A stretch of DNA of 64,000 bases from Agrobacterium vitis (lineage in GTDB: Bacteria > Pseudomonadota > Alphaproteobacteria > Rhizobiales > Rhizobiaceae). The stretch covers positions 1,240,001 through 1,304,000 of the forward strand of contig NZ_CP118259.1 in the NCBI RefSeq assembly GCF_013337045.2, given 5' to 3'. The notes under the pieces are model-generated. The model worked only from the letters and a program-made list of their open reading frames with translations. It was not told the origin of the DNA and did no database searches. Positions 16,990 to 26,043 of the stretch are shown piece after piece; positions within the stretch are counted from its first letter, which is position 1; every line of letters begins with the position of its first letter. Made by a program: the position numbers and the translations under genes.

Positions 16990-18609
16990 GTGACCAAAAC
17001 GCTGCAAGCAATCGGCCTGATGAGTGGCACCTCCATGGACGGCATCGATGTTGCCCTGGTCACTACAGATGGCGAGGCGGTGGTGGAGCGTGGGCCGTTT
17101 CTGGCGGTGGCTTATGACGATGCGTTTCGCCAGCGACTGAAGCAGGGGCTGGAGGATGCCAAGGTGATCACCGACCGCCGCCAGCGCCCGGCAAGCTTGG
17201 CCGCGCTGGAGAGGGAGTTGACGCTGCGTCATGCGGAGGCGGTCAAAAACTTTCTCGCCGCAAACAGGCTTCGCGCCCGTGATATCGATGTCATCGGCTT
17301 TCATGGCCAGACGGTGTTGCACAGGCCGGATCAGGCTTTGACGGTGCAGCTTGGCGATGGCGCGTTGCTGGCCCGCGAAACCGGTATTGATGTCGTCTAC
17401 GATATGCGCGCCAGTGATATGGTGCATGGCGGGCAGGGCGCCCCGCTGGTGCCTGCCTATCATGCTGCGCTGGCTGGCGGATTGGGGGCGGAACGCCTTC
17501 CGGCCTGCTTCGTCAATATCGGCGGCATTTCCAACCTGACCTATATCGGTGCTGACGGCGAAATCGCCGCCTTTGACAGTGGCCCCGGCAATACCTTGAT
17601 CGACCAATGGGTTGAGGCCCATACCGGCCTTGCTTTTGATGCCGGGGGCGGGATTGCCGCCAAGGGCCGGGTGGTGAAGCCCTTGGCGGATCGTTATCTT
17701 GGCCACGGGTTTTTCACCTCCAATCTGCGCCGCTCACTGGATCGCAATGACTTCACTCCGCCCAAAGCTGGGGATATCAGCCTTGAAGATGGTGCGCGCA
17801 CGCTGGCGCATGTGGCTGCGGCGTCGATTTTCGCCTCGGCCCGGCATTTGCCGCAGGAGCCGAAAACCTATGTGATCTGCGGCGGTGGTCGGTTGAATGC
17901 GGTTATCATGGCTGATTTGAACGACATGGCGGCGCGGGAAGGAGCTGTGATCGTCAATGCCGATGATCTGGCGCTCAATGGCGATGCCATGGAGGCGGAG
18001 GCCTGGGCCTATCTGGCGGTGCGCTCGCTGAAGGGGCTGCCCCTGACATTTCCCGGCACCACTGGCGTGCGTCAGGCGGTATCGGGCGGTGTCCACCAGA
18101 TCCCGCTGGTCTGCGAGACAGAGCGGCTTTTGCTGACCCCATGGCGGGCGGGCGATGAGACATTGCTGGCCGACCTTCATTCAACCCCGGAAACCTGCCG
18201 TTTTGTCAGCACGGGAGCGCCATGGAGCCAGTCCTACTCGGCGGAACGTATCGATGGCTGGATGGATGACTATGAGGCAAATGGTGTTGGTAAGCTCAAG
18301 CTGATTGCCCGGGACGATGGCCGCTTCATCGGGCGCGCTGGTTTCTCATGGTCGAAGGACAGCGGGCAGTACGAACTGGGCTATTCCATCTGCCATGATG
18401 AATGGGGCAAAGGCTTTGCAACGGAAATCGCTACAGGCTTGAAGCGCTGGTTCTTTGAGCAAGGCATCGGGAATGCCTTCACCGCCTTCGCCCATGTCGA
18501 CAACGCGGCCTCGCTGGCCGTGCTGCGCAAGATCGGCCTTACGGAGACGGAGCAGCGCGACTACAAAGGTCGGCCATTTCAGTTTTTTGAATGCGTGGCG
18601 ACTGAGTAA
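16990..18609 (+). CDS. anmK: Anhydro-N-acetylmuramic acid kinase fused to a GNAT acetyltransferase
   Basis: A 539-residue two-domain protein. Residues 1-370 are AnmK, which opens and phosphorylates anhydroMurNAc in peptidoglycan recycling: [12 protein letters not shown] (9-20), [29 protein letters not shown] and [10 protein letters not shown]. Normal AnmK ends shortly after the [11 protein letters not shown] stretch. Here the frame continues without a stop into a full GNAT domain of about 165 residues ([45 protein letters not shown]) of the RimJ-like type. The GTG at 16990 has AAGGA upstream; a TTG at 16921 is also possible. It is divergent from tyrS. Fusion or a sequencing-merged gene pair are both possible. 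Confidence 0.88.
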   Translation: MTKTLQAIGLMSGTSMDGIDVALVTTDGEAVVERGPFLAVAYDDAFRQRLKQGLEDAKVITDRRQRPASLAALERELTLRHAEAVKNFLAANRLRARDIDVIGFHGQTVLHRPDQALTVQLGDGALLARETGIDVVYDMRASDMVHGGQGAPLVPAYHAALAGGLGAERLPACFVNIGGISNLTYIGADGEIAAFDSGPGNTLIDQWVEAHTGLAFDAGGGIAAKGRVVKPLADRYLGHGFFTSNLRRSLDRNDFTPPKAGDISLEDGARTLAHVAAASIFASARHLPQEPKTYVICGGGRLNAVIMADLNDMAAREGAVIVNADDLALNGDAMEAEAWAYLAVRSLKGLPLTFPGTTGVRQAVSGGVHQIPLVCETERLLLTPWRAGDETLLADLHSTPETCRFVSTGAPWSQSYSAERIDGWMDDYEANGVGKLKLIARDDGRFIGRAGFSWSKDSGQYELGYSICHDEWGKGFATEIATGLKRWFFEQGIGNAFTAFAHVDNAASLAVLRKIGLTETEQRDYKGRPFQFFECVATE

Positions 18610-18733
18610 CCGAAGGCATGTGACCGCTGAAAAACACCCGTCCTCAACATGAACAAGAGGATCAGATTGCGTTCATCTTGTTTCGCTTAATCTCCAGTCA
18701 TCGTTTCCAGTGAAACGCATCAGGAGATAGAAG

Positions 18734-18997
18734 ATGAAGAAATTTTTGGTCGCATGTCTGATCGGTCTGGGAAGCATCACAGCAACGGCAGCGCCGTCTC
18801 TGGCCGATGATGTCAGGGTTATGGTGTATGATCGCGGTCATAATCCTGATCGCTACTACAGCCGCGACGATCGCCGTCCCCACCATCGCAATTTCGAGCG
18901 GCGTCATCACGCCTACCGCGATAACTGCCGGACAAAGAAGGTCAAGTTCCGTCATCATGGGCGTTGGGTCTACAAGACAACCACGGTTTGCCGTTAA
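18734..18997 (+). CDS. Small secreted basic His/Arg/Tyr-rich protein
   Basis: An 87-residue protein with a clear signal peptide (MKKF, a hydrophobic core, and a likely cut near SLA-DD at 24-25). The mature part is rich in Arg, His and Tyr (RRPHHRNFERRHHAYR) with two cysteines (CRTKKV... and the final VCR) that could form a disulfide. AGGAGATAGAAG precedes the ATG. I do not recognise a named family. The histidine content could bind metal, but nothing shows it does. Confidence 0.65.
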   Translation: MKKFLVACLIGLGSITATAAPSLADDVRVMVYDRGHNPDRYYSRDDRRPHHRNFERRHHAYRDNCRTKKVKFRHHGRWVYKTTTVCR

Positions 18998-19025
18998 GCC
19001 CATCAGCTTGAATTAGGATAGAAAA

Positions 19026-19053
19026 AAAGCCGGATCAGAAATGATCCGGCTTT
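19026..19053. terminator. Bidirectional terminator between the secreted-protein gene and tRNA-Asn
   Basis: AAAGCCGGATCA (19026-19037) and TGATCCGGCTTT (19042-19053) form a perfect 12-bp stem with a 4-nt loop and A/T-runs on both sides. It serves the plus-strand small gene and the minus-strand tRNA. Confidence 0.85.
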
Positions 19054-19079
19054 ATAATGTCAGCTATTCAGCTGGAATA

Positions 19080-19154
19080 TGGCTCCCCGGGCCGGATTCG
19101 AACCGGCGACCTGTCGATTAACAGTCGAATGCTCTACCGCTGAGCTACCAGGGA
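19080..19154 (-). tRNA. tRNA-Asn (GTT anticodon)
   Basis: On the minus strand a cloverleaf starts with TCCCTGG, has the D-arm AGCTCAGCGGTAGAGC, the anticodon loop CTGTTAA (anticodon GTT), a T-arm GGTTCGAATCC, and ends CCGGGGA-G followed by an encoded CCA. The acceptor stem pairs fully with one G-T wobble. Confidence 0.95.
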
Positions 19155-19329
19155 ATGTACCGTTTGAAGCGGTGTGAACCGCGTCCGTTGGTGTGAGTGG
19201 GCTTCTACTCAGGCTTTGATGGTTTGCCAAGTCCCTTTTTGAAAAAAAAGTGCCTCTTGTTTTGTTTTCCCCTCTTTCCCATCTGATGTCTGTGGGAAAA
19301 CTGGCCTCAAGCGGCCTTGAAGGACGACC

Positions 19330-19641
19330 GTGACGGAAAAGAAAACCAAGACCTATCATATGGATACCGAGAAGGGGCGCCTGCATCTGGGGCGTTTCAA
19401 CCTGCCAATCCCGCAGTCTCGCGGCGGGCGGATCACGGTTGGCAGTCTTCTGGTGGTTGGCGGCTGCCTGGGCTTTCTGCCCGTGCTTGGCTTCTGGATG
19501 GTGCCGCTTGGTGTCTTGGTCCTCTCCCATGATGTTGCGCCGGTCCGGCGGTTTCGCCGAAGGGCCGGGCTAAAATTTGCCAGGGCTCAAAAAAATGGCT
19601 GGAAGCTGGGGCGCAAACGACGGCCCCATATGCAGCGGTGA
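19330..19641 (+). CDS. Small membrane protein, PGPGW-like
   Basis: A 103-residue protein with a basic N-terminus, one hydrophobic hairpin (about 38-68: ITVGSLLVVGGCLGFLP then GFWMVPLGVLVLS) and a very basic tail (RRFRRRAG..., KLGRKRRP). The turn between the segments resembles putative transmembrane PGPGW-type proteins. Translation starts at a GTG at 19330. It is convergent with the histidine kinase gene 20 bp away. The function is unknown. Confidence 0.6.
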   Translation: MTEKKTKTYHMDTEKGRLHLGRFNLPIPQSRGGRITVGSLLVVGGCLGFLPVLGFWMVPLGVLVLSHDVAPVRRFRRRAGLKFARAQKNGWKLGRKRRPHMQR

Positions 19642-19660
19642 GGGTTCAGAGCCCGTTTGT

Positions 19661-21196
19661 TCAGGCGAAATAACGTCGCTTCGGTTCCACGGCCTGGGTG
19701 CCTTGTACGGCGGGAATCGTTTGCAGGACGCGCTTGGCAGGCAGGATGGCAATCACTTCCGTCCCTTCGCGCAGTTTTGATTTCAGCTTGAATTCGCCAC
19801 CATGCTTGGCGAGGATGGCCTGAACGATGGGAAGGCCGAGGCCTGTCCCCTGTTCGGCGCTCTTGATGGCGATGGAGCCCTGGCCGAAGGCTGAGAGCAC
19901 CACGGGGATTTCCTCTTCGGCGATGCCAGGGCCATTGTCCTTGATGGAGACATATTGCCCGCCGCCGACGGTCCAGCCGACCTTGACGAAGATTTCTCCG
20001 CCCGGCGGCGTGAATTTCACCGCATTCGACAAAAGGTTCAGCACCACTTGCCGAAGCGCCTTTTCATCGGCCCAAAGGGAAGGCAGGTTGACCTCATATT
20101 GCTGGGATATCTTGATATCCTTGGCCTTGGCGCGCAATTGCACCATGCCGACGCAGTCCTCGGCGACTTCAAGCAATGAGATCGATTCTTCCGAAAGATC
20201 GTATTTGCCGGCCTCGATTCGCGACAGATCGAGTATTTCGTTGATCAGATTGAGCAGGTGCTGGCCGGACCTGTGAATGTCGCCGGAATATTCCCGGTAA
20301 AGCGGATTGTTGAGTGGCCCCAGCACTTCCTGGGCCATGACCTCGGAAAAGCCGAGAATGGCATTTAATGGTGTGCGCAATTCATGCGACATTGAGGCGA
20401 GAAAGCGCGATTTCGCCATATTGGCTTCTTCCGCCCGGCGGCGGGCTTCATCCGACATGGATTTGGCCACTTCCAACTCGGCGATCAGGTCGTCCTTCTC
20501 GCTCTGGAAGGAGATCAGCTTGAGGTTGGAAACGTAGAGCCTGCCGGTGATATAGATGAAGAACAGCACGGAGACGGTAAAGGCCAGGGCCAGCGTTGCG
20601 TCGTCGACACGCTGAGAAACAAACGCCTGTGCGGAAAGCGCAATGATCGGTGGGGTAAACGCATAGAGTACGGCCTGACGCAGCAGAATATTGGTCATGG
20701 CCGTGGTGCAGAGCACGACCAGCAGTACGGAGCCTTTCAGCAGCAGGTCGCTTGTCGGGCCGCAGGCGTCGCAGGTCTGGAAGGTAAAGGCGGCCCAGCA
20801 GCAGCCCATGGCCAGATGCCCGCCCAGCAGAACATGGCGCCAATGTTCCTGATGATGGGAGACCGGAATGCGCTTGGCAGCCTTGCGAATGAGCAGAATG
20901 TTCAGGGCATGAATGCTCAGCGTCAGCAGTGCCCAGAGGATATAGATCGGGCTTCCCGACAGGTAGGCCGTCAGGCCCGCGGTCAATATCGTGATGAAAG
21001 GTGTGATGGCCGCGCCTTGCAGGCTGGCCTGGGTATGCATGGACAGCAGGTCTTTTTCGAAAGCCGGTGTGCCGCCATGGGTGGAATGCAAGCGTTCTCT
21101 GGTCATGCGTAAGGCTTTTGCCGTCGCCTTGTTGCGGTGGCTACGCGATAGGTCGACAATATTCTTGTCGGTCGAGTTTGAGACGCCGTTACCCAT
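19661..21196 (-). CDS. Membrane histidine kinase (PleC/DivJ-like)
   Basis: A 511-residue sensor kinase. A polar N-terminus of about 60 residues precedes roughly six membrane helices (62-80, 83-103, 120-140, 152-170, 174-192, 201-221). A coiled coil (230-262) links to the HisKA domain with phospho-acceptor His271 in SHELRTPL. The HATPase_c part shows NLLSNAVKFT, DNGPGI and GTGLGLPIV. The HisKA sequence is of the type found in the alphaproteobacterial cell-cycle kinases PleC, DivJ and PdhS, but many rhizobial paralogues share it, so the target is not certain. No response regulator gene is adjacent. Confidence 0.85.
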   Translation of the reverse strand: MGNGVSNSTDKNIVDLSRSHRNKATAKALRMTRERLHSTHGGTPAFEKDLLSMHTQASLQGAAITPFITILTAGLTAYLSGSPIYILWALLTLSIHALNILLIRKAAKRIPVSHHQEHWRHVLLGGHLAMGCCWAAFTFQTCDACGPTSDLLLKGSVLLVVLCTTAMTNILLRQAVLYAFTPPIIALSAQAFVSQRVDDATLALAFTVSVLFFIYITGRLYVSNLKLISFQSEKDDLIAELEVAKSMSDEARRRAEEANMAKSRFLASMSHELRTPLNAILGFSEVMAQEVLGPLNNPLYREYSGDIHRSGQHLLNLINEILDLSRIEAGKYDLSEESISLLEVAEDCVGMVQLRAKAKDIKISQQYEVNLPSLWADEKALRQVVLNLLSNAVKFTPPGGEIFVKVGWTVGGGQYVSIKDNGPGIAEEEIPVVLSAFGQGSIAIKSAEQGTGLGLPIVQAILAKHGGEFKLKSKLREGTEVIAILPAKRVLQTIPAVQGTQAVEPKRRYFA

Positions 21197-21317
21197 GATA
21201 TGGTTGCATTTTTTCCGCGGTCCGTCTCAGACTAGCCATGAAGTCTTAAGAGTTACTTTCTGGAAAGGTTTTATTTGCCATTCTCGGATACCGGCTGTTA
21301 TTGAAAAGGGCCAGATT

Positions 21318-21842
21318 GTGACACGCATGCATCGGATCATCGCTGCCGCCTTCGTCTGCCTGGTCATCGGCACAATGATTGCCGCCGCCTTCTGGCCCCG
21401 CAAAATGCCGTCCTTCGATGGCCCTTTCGTGATTGCCGATGGTGAAACATTGGTGACCAATGGTCAACGCCTGCAACTCAAAGGCCTGGATTCACCCGAA
21501 ATTGGTCAGCGGTGCCGGGGCGAGGATGGTGTTGTTCAGCTTTGCGGTGCGCAGGCCCGATTTGGTCTCGCCCAGCGCATGGCTCAGGCTGGCGTCCTCT
21601 GCCAGGGGTCGGAGCGCATCGACAACGACCGTATTCTGGTGACCTGCAATGTCATGGGCCGCGATGTCGGCGCCGACATGGTTCGCTCCGGTCTCGTTTT
21701 GAATGCGGGCGGCTATGAGAATGAGGAAAAACAGGCCCAGGCCGACAAAGCGGGGCTTTGGGCAGGCACTTTCGACCGGCCTGAAGAATGGCGAAAGCTG
21801 CATCCTCGCAATGATATTATCCGCAGGCAGGACGAAAATTGA
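21318..21842 (+). CDS. Thermonuclease-like (SNase) protein with N-terminal anchor
   Basis: A 174-residue protein. An N-terminal hydrophobic stretch (about 6-26) is a signal or anchor, so the domain should face the periplasm. The rest follows the staphylococcal-nuclease fold: GPFVIADGETL, LQLKGLDSPEIGQRCR, CNVMGRDVGADMVRSGLV, and the AQADKAGLWAGTFDRPEEWR ending common in these proteins. Start is the GTG at 21318 with AAGGG 8 bases upstream. Its stop overlaps the next gene's possible TTG start. Catalytic competence was not established by eye. Confidence 0.75.
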   Translation: MTRMHRIIAAAFVCLVIGTMIAAAFWPRKMPSFDGPFVIADGETLVTNGQRLQLKGLDSPEIGQRCRGEDGVVQLCGAQARFGLAQRMAQAGVLCQGSERIDNDRILVTCNVMGRDVGADMVRSGLVLNAGGYENEEKQAQADKAGLWAGTFDRPEEWRKLHPRNDIIRRQDEN

Positions 21843-22474
21843 GCGTGAACGTGCCTTTTGACCTAGACGGACTGCGTGCCGCTATTCACGCCTGCCGGAT
21901 CTGCCGGGATTGTCCGACGCAGGCAACGGCGCTGCCGCATGAGCCAAGGCCCGTCGCCGTCCTGTCTTCTGCCGCCCGCATTCTGATTGCCGGGCAGGCG
22001 CCGGGTAAGCGGGTGCATGAAACCGGACTGCCTTTCAACGATGCCTCGGGCGATCGGCTGCGGCAATGGTTGGGCGTGGACCGGGAGGCGTTTTACGATA
22101 GCCGCAACTTTGCCATCCTGCCGATGGGCTTTTGCTTTCCGGGATATGATGCCAGCGGTCACGATCTGCCGCCTCGGCGCGAATGCGCCCCGCATTGGCG
22201 CGATGCCGCCATGGCTGTCATGCCTCAGGTGGAACTGGTGCTTGCCATCGGCCAATATGCGCAACGTTGGCATATGGGCGACCTGCGAAAACCAACCTTG
22301 CATGCCACGGTGCAAAGCTGGCGCGAATCGTTTTTTACCAACCGGCCAGGGCCGAAGATTTTGCCGCTGCCTCATCCCAGTTGGCGAAACAGCGGTTGGC
22401 TGCGCCGCAATCCGTGGTTTGAGGCAGAATTGCTACCTATCTTGAAAAAGCAAGTGGATCACTGGCTACGGTGA
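21839..22474 (+). CDS. Uracil-DNA glycosylase superfamily protein, probable Fe-S type
   Basis: A 211-residue protein with UDG-superfamily motifs: GQAPGKRVHETGLPFNDASG (motif 1 region) and LPHPSWRN near the C-terminus (motif 2 region). Cysteines lie at 19, 22 and 25 near the start, and a C-x16-C pair follows later (CFPGYD... to REC), a spacing like that of 4Fe-4S glycosylases. Expected role: removal of uracil or another damaged base. The frame begins with TTG at 21839 overlapping the upstream stop, or GTG at 21845; no strong ribosome site is seen, which suggests coupling to the nuclease gene. Confidence 0.75.
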   Translation: MSVNVPFDLDGLRAAIHACRICRDCPTQATALPHEPRPVAVLSSAARILIAGQAPGKRVHETGLPFNDASGDRLRQWLGVDREAFYDSRNFAILPMGFCFPGYDASGHDLPPRRECAPHWRDAAMAVMPQVELVLAIGQYAQRWHMGDLRKPTLHATVQSWRESFFTNRPGPKILPLPHPSWRNSGWLRRNPWFEAELLPILKKQVDHWLR

Positions 22475-22539
22475 AAGCATTTTGCTTTCGTTCGCTCCAA
22501 ATTGCGCTATACCGAAAAAAAATTTCAATGGTGTCGCTC

Positions 22540-23028
22540 ATGGATCGTCTGGACCGTAAAATTCTGCGTATTTTGCAGGAGGATTCCACTCTTGCCGTTG
22601 CCGACCTCGCCAAGAAGGTCGGTCTCTCCACCACGCCCTGTTGGCGGCGTATCCAGAAGATGGAAGAGGATGGCGTGATCAAGCGCCGCGTGGCGCTGCT
22701 CGATCCGGTCAAGGTCAATACCAAGGTTACGGTCTTCGTTTCGGTGCGCACCAATACCCATTCGATTGAATGGTTGAAGCGCTTTTCCGAAGTGGTGGCG
22801 GAATTTCCCGAAGTGGTCGAATTCTATCGCATGAGCGGCGATGTGGATTACCTGCTGCGGGTCGTGGTGCCTGACATCGGCGCCTATGACGCCTTCTACA
22901 AGCGGCTGATCGCCAAAATCGAGATCCGCGACGTTTCCTCGGCCTTCGCCATGGAGCAGATCAAATACACGACTGAATTGCCGCTCGATTACATGATGCT
23001 CGATAATAATAAATCGGGTGAGGAATAA
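22540..23028 (+). CDS. Lrp/AsnC family transcription regulator
   Basis: A 162-residue regulator. An N-terminal HTH (LDRKILRILQEDSTLAVADLAKKVGLSTTPCWRRIQKMEEDGVI) is followed by an effector-binding RAM domain (VTVFVSVRTN... GDVDYLLRVVVPD...). The STTPCWRR recognition helix is the common Lrp form. It lies convergent to a 3-hydroxyisobutyrate dehydrogenase-like gene, so control of amino acid catabolism is plausible but not shown. The start may be the ATG at 22528; neither has a clear ribosome site. Confidence 0.88.
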   Translation: MDRLDRKILRILQEDSTLAVADLAKKVGLSTTPCWRRIQKMEEDGVIKRRVALLDPVKVNTKVTVFVSVRTNTHSIEWLKRFSEVVAEFPEVVEFYRMSGDVDYLLRVVVPDIGAYDAFYKRLIAKIEIRDVSSAFAMEQIKYTTELPLDYMMLDNNKSGEE

Positions 23029-23034
23029 GGGTTG

Positions 23035-23061
23035 GGGAGCCTGATAGACAGACAGGCTCCC
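23035..23061. terminator. Terminator between lrp-like and dehydrogenase genes
   Basis: GGGAGCCTG (23035-23043) pairs with CAGGCTCCC (23053-23061) around a 9-nt loop, followed by a T-rich stretch ending in ATTATTTTT. It lies between convergent genes. Confidence 0.75.
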
Positions 23062-23069
23062 TAATCTCA

Positions 23070-23939
23070 TTATTTTTCCAGCCGGGCCAGCAGGGATGAC
23101 GTATCCCAGCGATTGCCGCCAAGCTTCTGCACGTCACCGTAGAACTGGTCGACCAGGGCTGTAAGCGGCAGGGTGGCGCCATTGGTCTTGGCTTCGTTCA
23201 GCACAATGCCCAGATCCTTGCGCATCCAATCGACGGCAAAGCCAAAATCATATTTGCCGACGGCCATGGTCTTGTGGCGGTTTTCCATCTGCCAGGAACC
23301 GGCAGCCCCCTTGGAAATCACCTCGATGACCTTTTCGATATCGAGACCGGCCCGCTTGCCGAAATGCACGCCTTCAGCCAAGCCCTGAACGATACCGGCA
23401 ATGCAGATCTGGTTGATCATTTTGGTCAACTGACCGGAACCCGCTGGTCCCATCAGGCCGATCATCCGTGCATAGGCTTCGATCACCGGGCGGGCCTGTT
23501 CGAACACCGGCTCGTCTCCACCGCACATCACGGTCAATACACCATTTTCCGCTCCAGCCTGACCGCCGGACACCGGCGCATCGATGAAGCCAAAGCCTTT
23601 GGCCTTTGCAGCCTGATAAAGTTCCCGAGCCACGTCCGCTGAGGCCGTGGTGTTGTCGATCAAGATCGCACCGGGTTTCATGCCCGCGAAAACACCATCG
23701 ACGCCAATGGTGACGGCACGCAGGTCATCGTCATTGCCGACGCAGGTGAAGACGAAAGCGGCATCCTTCGCGGCCTCTGCCGGTGTCAGGCCAAGCGCCC
23801 CGCCATGCTGGGCTACCCAGCTTTCGGCCTTGGCCGTGGTGCGGTTATAGACCGTCACATCATGGCCGCCCTTCGCCTTCAGGTGTCCGGCCATGGGATA
23901 ACCCATGACGCCCAATCCGATGAATGCCACCTTGGCCAT
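23070..23939 (-). CDS. 3-hydroxyisobutyrate dehydrogenase family oxidoreductase
   Basis: A 289-residue beta-hydroxyacid dehydrogenase. The NAD(P)-binding motif GLGVMG is at 8-13. The substrate-binding stretch is DAPVSGGQAGAENGVLTVMCGG (120-141) and the catalytic lysine is Lys173 in GQLTKMINQI. Family members oxidise 3-hydroxyisobutyrate, tartronate semialdehyde or related substrates; sequence alone does not separate these. No valine-degradation genes are next to it. Confidence 0.85.
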   Translation of the reverse strand: MAKVAFIGLGVMGYPMAGHLKAKGGHDVTVYNRTTAKAESWVAQHGGALGLTPAEAAKDAAFVFTCVGNDDDLRAVTIGVDGVFAGMKPGAILIDNTTASADVARELYQAAKAKGFGFIDAPVSGGQAGAENGVLTVMCGGDEPVFEQARPVIEAYARMIGLMGPAGSGQLTKMINQICIAGIVQGLAEGVHFGKRAGLDIEKVIEVISKGAAGSWQMENRHKTMAVGKYDFGFAVDWMRKDLGIVLNEAKTNGATLPLTALVDQFYGDVQKLGGNRWDTSSLLARLEK

Positions 23940-24043
23940 GTCTTAAGTCTCCTTTGCTTATTGCGCGCCGCCAGAGGTATCGCAGCCCGCAACGCAGGAA
24001 AAGTTATTTTTGGGCCAAGCGGCCATGATGGGGTGGTGCCGGA

Positions 24044-25018
24044 TCAGTGTTTCAATTCGCGGGCAAGGCGTTGCAGGGACCCGATGACACTGGCTGCCAT
24101 GCCAGGCGCACTGATATTGTGTTCACCATCCTCAACGACAATCAACCGACTGCCCGGCCAAGCCTGATGCAGATCATAGGCCGTCTTCAGCGGGCTACCG
24201 AAATCGAGGCGGCCATGAATCAATATGGCAGGAATGCCGTCCAACAGTTTGATTCCGTGAAGAATGGCTCCGTCAGCGAGCCAGGCACGATGCGACCAGT
24301 AGTGGGTGACAAGCCGGGCAAAACACAGCCGAAACCGGGCATCCGACCATCTGGTATGCGGGACATAGCCTGGCTTTACGGCAAGATGGGCGGATTCCCA
24401 TGCGCACCAGGCACTTGCGGCCTTTTCATGAATCTCTTTGTCAGGATTGATCAGCAGTTGGTGATAGGCGGTAGTGAGATCGCCGTCTCGCTGATCCCTT
24501 GAAAGATGGTCGAGAAAGCGGGTATGCTCTGCCGGAAAAAACTGTCCGACGCCGCGTGTGATCCATTCGATTTCGGCAGCACTTGTCGTGACGACCATGG
24601 TCAGCAGCAGGCCGAGAACCTGCTTCCGGTGCGCTTGGGCATAGGCGAGCGCCAGCGTTGATCCCCAGGAGCCGCCCATCACCAGCCAGCGCTCAATGTC
24701 GAGATAGAGGCGCAACGCTTCGATATCCTCAAGCAGATGCGGCAGCGTGTTGGTACTGAGATCGACCACCGGATCGCCCGCAAAGGGGAGACTGCGACCG
24801 CAATGGCGCTGGTCGAACTGGATGATGTGATAGTGCTCGGGATTGAAGAACCGGCGCGTGGTTTCAGAGAGGCCGGAGCCGGGGCCGCCATGCAGAATGA
24901 CGGCCGGAATGCCCTGACGGTTGCCGCTGCATTCGAAATAGATCCGGTGGCCGTCTGTGACCGGCAGGTGGCCGGTTCGGTAGGGCAGCAAGGGCGGATG
25001 AAGATCTGGTCCGGTCAT
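24044..25018 (-). CDS. pip: Proline iminopeptidase
   Basis: A 324-residue alpha/beta hydrolase of peptidase family S33. HGGPG (43-47) forms the oxyanion region, GGSWGS carries the nucleophile Ser117, GRLDFGSP holds the acidic residue (GRxD form) and DGEHN the histidine. FDQRHCGRS (68-76) is the typical DQRGxGRS stretch with His replacing Gly. It releases N-terminal proline from peptides in the cytoplasm. It is followed downstream by the dehydrogenase gene on the same strand after about 100 bp. Confidence 0.88.
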   Translation of the reverse strand: MTGPDLHPPLLPYRTGHLPVTDGHRIYFECSGNRQGIPAVILHGGPGSGLSETTRRFFNPEHYHIIQFDQRHCGRSLPFAGDPVVDLSTNTLPHLLEDIEALRLYLDIERWLVMGGSWGSTLALAYAQAHRKQVLGLLLTMVVTTSAAEIEWITRGVGQFFPAEHTRFLDHLSRDQRDGDLTTAYHQLLINPDKEIHEKAASAWCAWESAHLAVKPGYVPHTRWSDARFRLCFARLVTHYWSHRAWLADGAILHGIKLLDGIPAILIHGRLDFGSPLKTAYDLHQAWPGSRLIVVEDGEHNISAPGMAASVIGSLQRLARELKH

Positions 25019-25039
25019 CTCGCCCTCGCGGCTTTTATG

Positions 25040-25849
25040 TCAGTTCAAGGTTTTTAACTGCGCGATCACCAGATGGCCGGGCGAAGGCTCACCATCTTGC
25101 ATCCGCACATTTATGTCGGTGACTTCTACGACCTCGAAGCCAGTGGCGGCCAACCGCTCGCGGATATAGGTCTGCGCATGGACGAAACGCTGATGCGGGC
25201 CGACCTTGTAGGGCACATCCTCACCCATGGTTTCCGAGGAGAAGATGAAATAGCCGCCCAGCATCAGATTTTCCGACACGCCGAAAAACAGCGGCTCAAG
25301 CGCGCCAAGATAGGGCAGGACATCGGTAGCGGTGATCACGTCGAACAGGTCTTCATCATTGTCCTCAAGGAAATCCTCGACTTCGGCAACGTAAAGCGTG
25401 TCGTAAAGGTCTTTCTCATGGGCGATCTCGACCATGTTTTCCGAAAGATCGATGCCGGTGATATCGTCCACCATGTCACGCAGGGTGCCGCCCGTCAGGC
25501 CGGTGCCGCAGCCGAGATCCAGCAGGCGCTTGAATGGGCCAAGCTTCAGTTCCTGCAAGCGCTGGCGCACGATGACCGGCACGGCGTAGCCGAGCTGATC
25601 AACGAGAATATCCTCGAAATCCTCGGCATGCTGGTCAAACAGCGTTTCCACATAGGCATCGGAGGCACGCGGCGGCGTTTCACCGCGGCCAAGCGAGGCG
25701 AGGCGGACGGCTGCGCCGCCATGGTCTTCCGGGTCGATTTCCAGAACCTCGTGATAGGCCTTCACCGCAGCGTCGATATCGCCAGCCTTCTCAAGCGCCA
25801 ATGCCCGGTTATAAGCCTCGGACAGCTTCTCTTCATCGATTTTCGCCAT
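25040..25849 (-). CDS. TPR-containing SAM-dependent methyltransferase
   Basis: A 269-residue protein. The first 55 residues form a tetratricopeptide-like helical pair (LSEAYNRALALEKAGDIDAAVKAYHEVLEIDPED). The rest is a class I methyltransferase with motif I LLDLGCGTGLTGG, an acidic end of strand 2 (ITGIDLSENM) and a motif-II-like DVITATDVLPYL. The combination is common in alphaproteobacteria. The substrate is unknown. It lies 21 bp upstream of pip on the same strand. Confidence 0.8.
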   Translation of the reverse strand: MAKIDEEKLSEAYNRALALEKAGDIDAAVKAYHEVLEIDPEDHGGAAVRLASLGRGETPPRASDAYVETLFDQHAEDFEDILVDQLGYAVPVIVRQRLQELKLGPFKRLLDLGCGTGLTGGTLRDMVDDITGIDLSENMVEIAHEKDLYDTLYVAEVEDFLEDNDEDLFDVITATDVLPYLGALEPLFFGVSENLMLGGYFIFSSETMGEDVPYKVGPHQRFVHAQTYIRERLAATGFEVVEVTDINVRMQDGEPSPGHLVIAQLKTLN

Positions 25850-26043
25850 TGCGTCGCCCTCAGATCACGCCGCCGCGCACCGGATCGGGCGTCAGGCTCT
25901 GGCGTAAATTTCAATCCATCCGCATGATCTCGGCCCGGCATTGAAAGTCAATGGTCGGTGCCGAGAACAGGCGATTGGCGTGAGGGTCTACCGGCTCATG
26001 GCGCGTTTGGCAACATCGCCAGCTTTCCCTCCGAGGCCGACTG

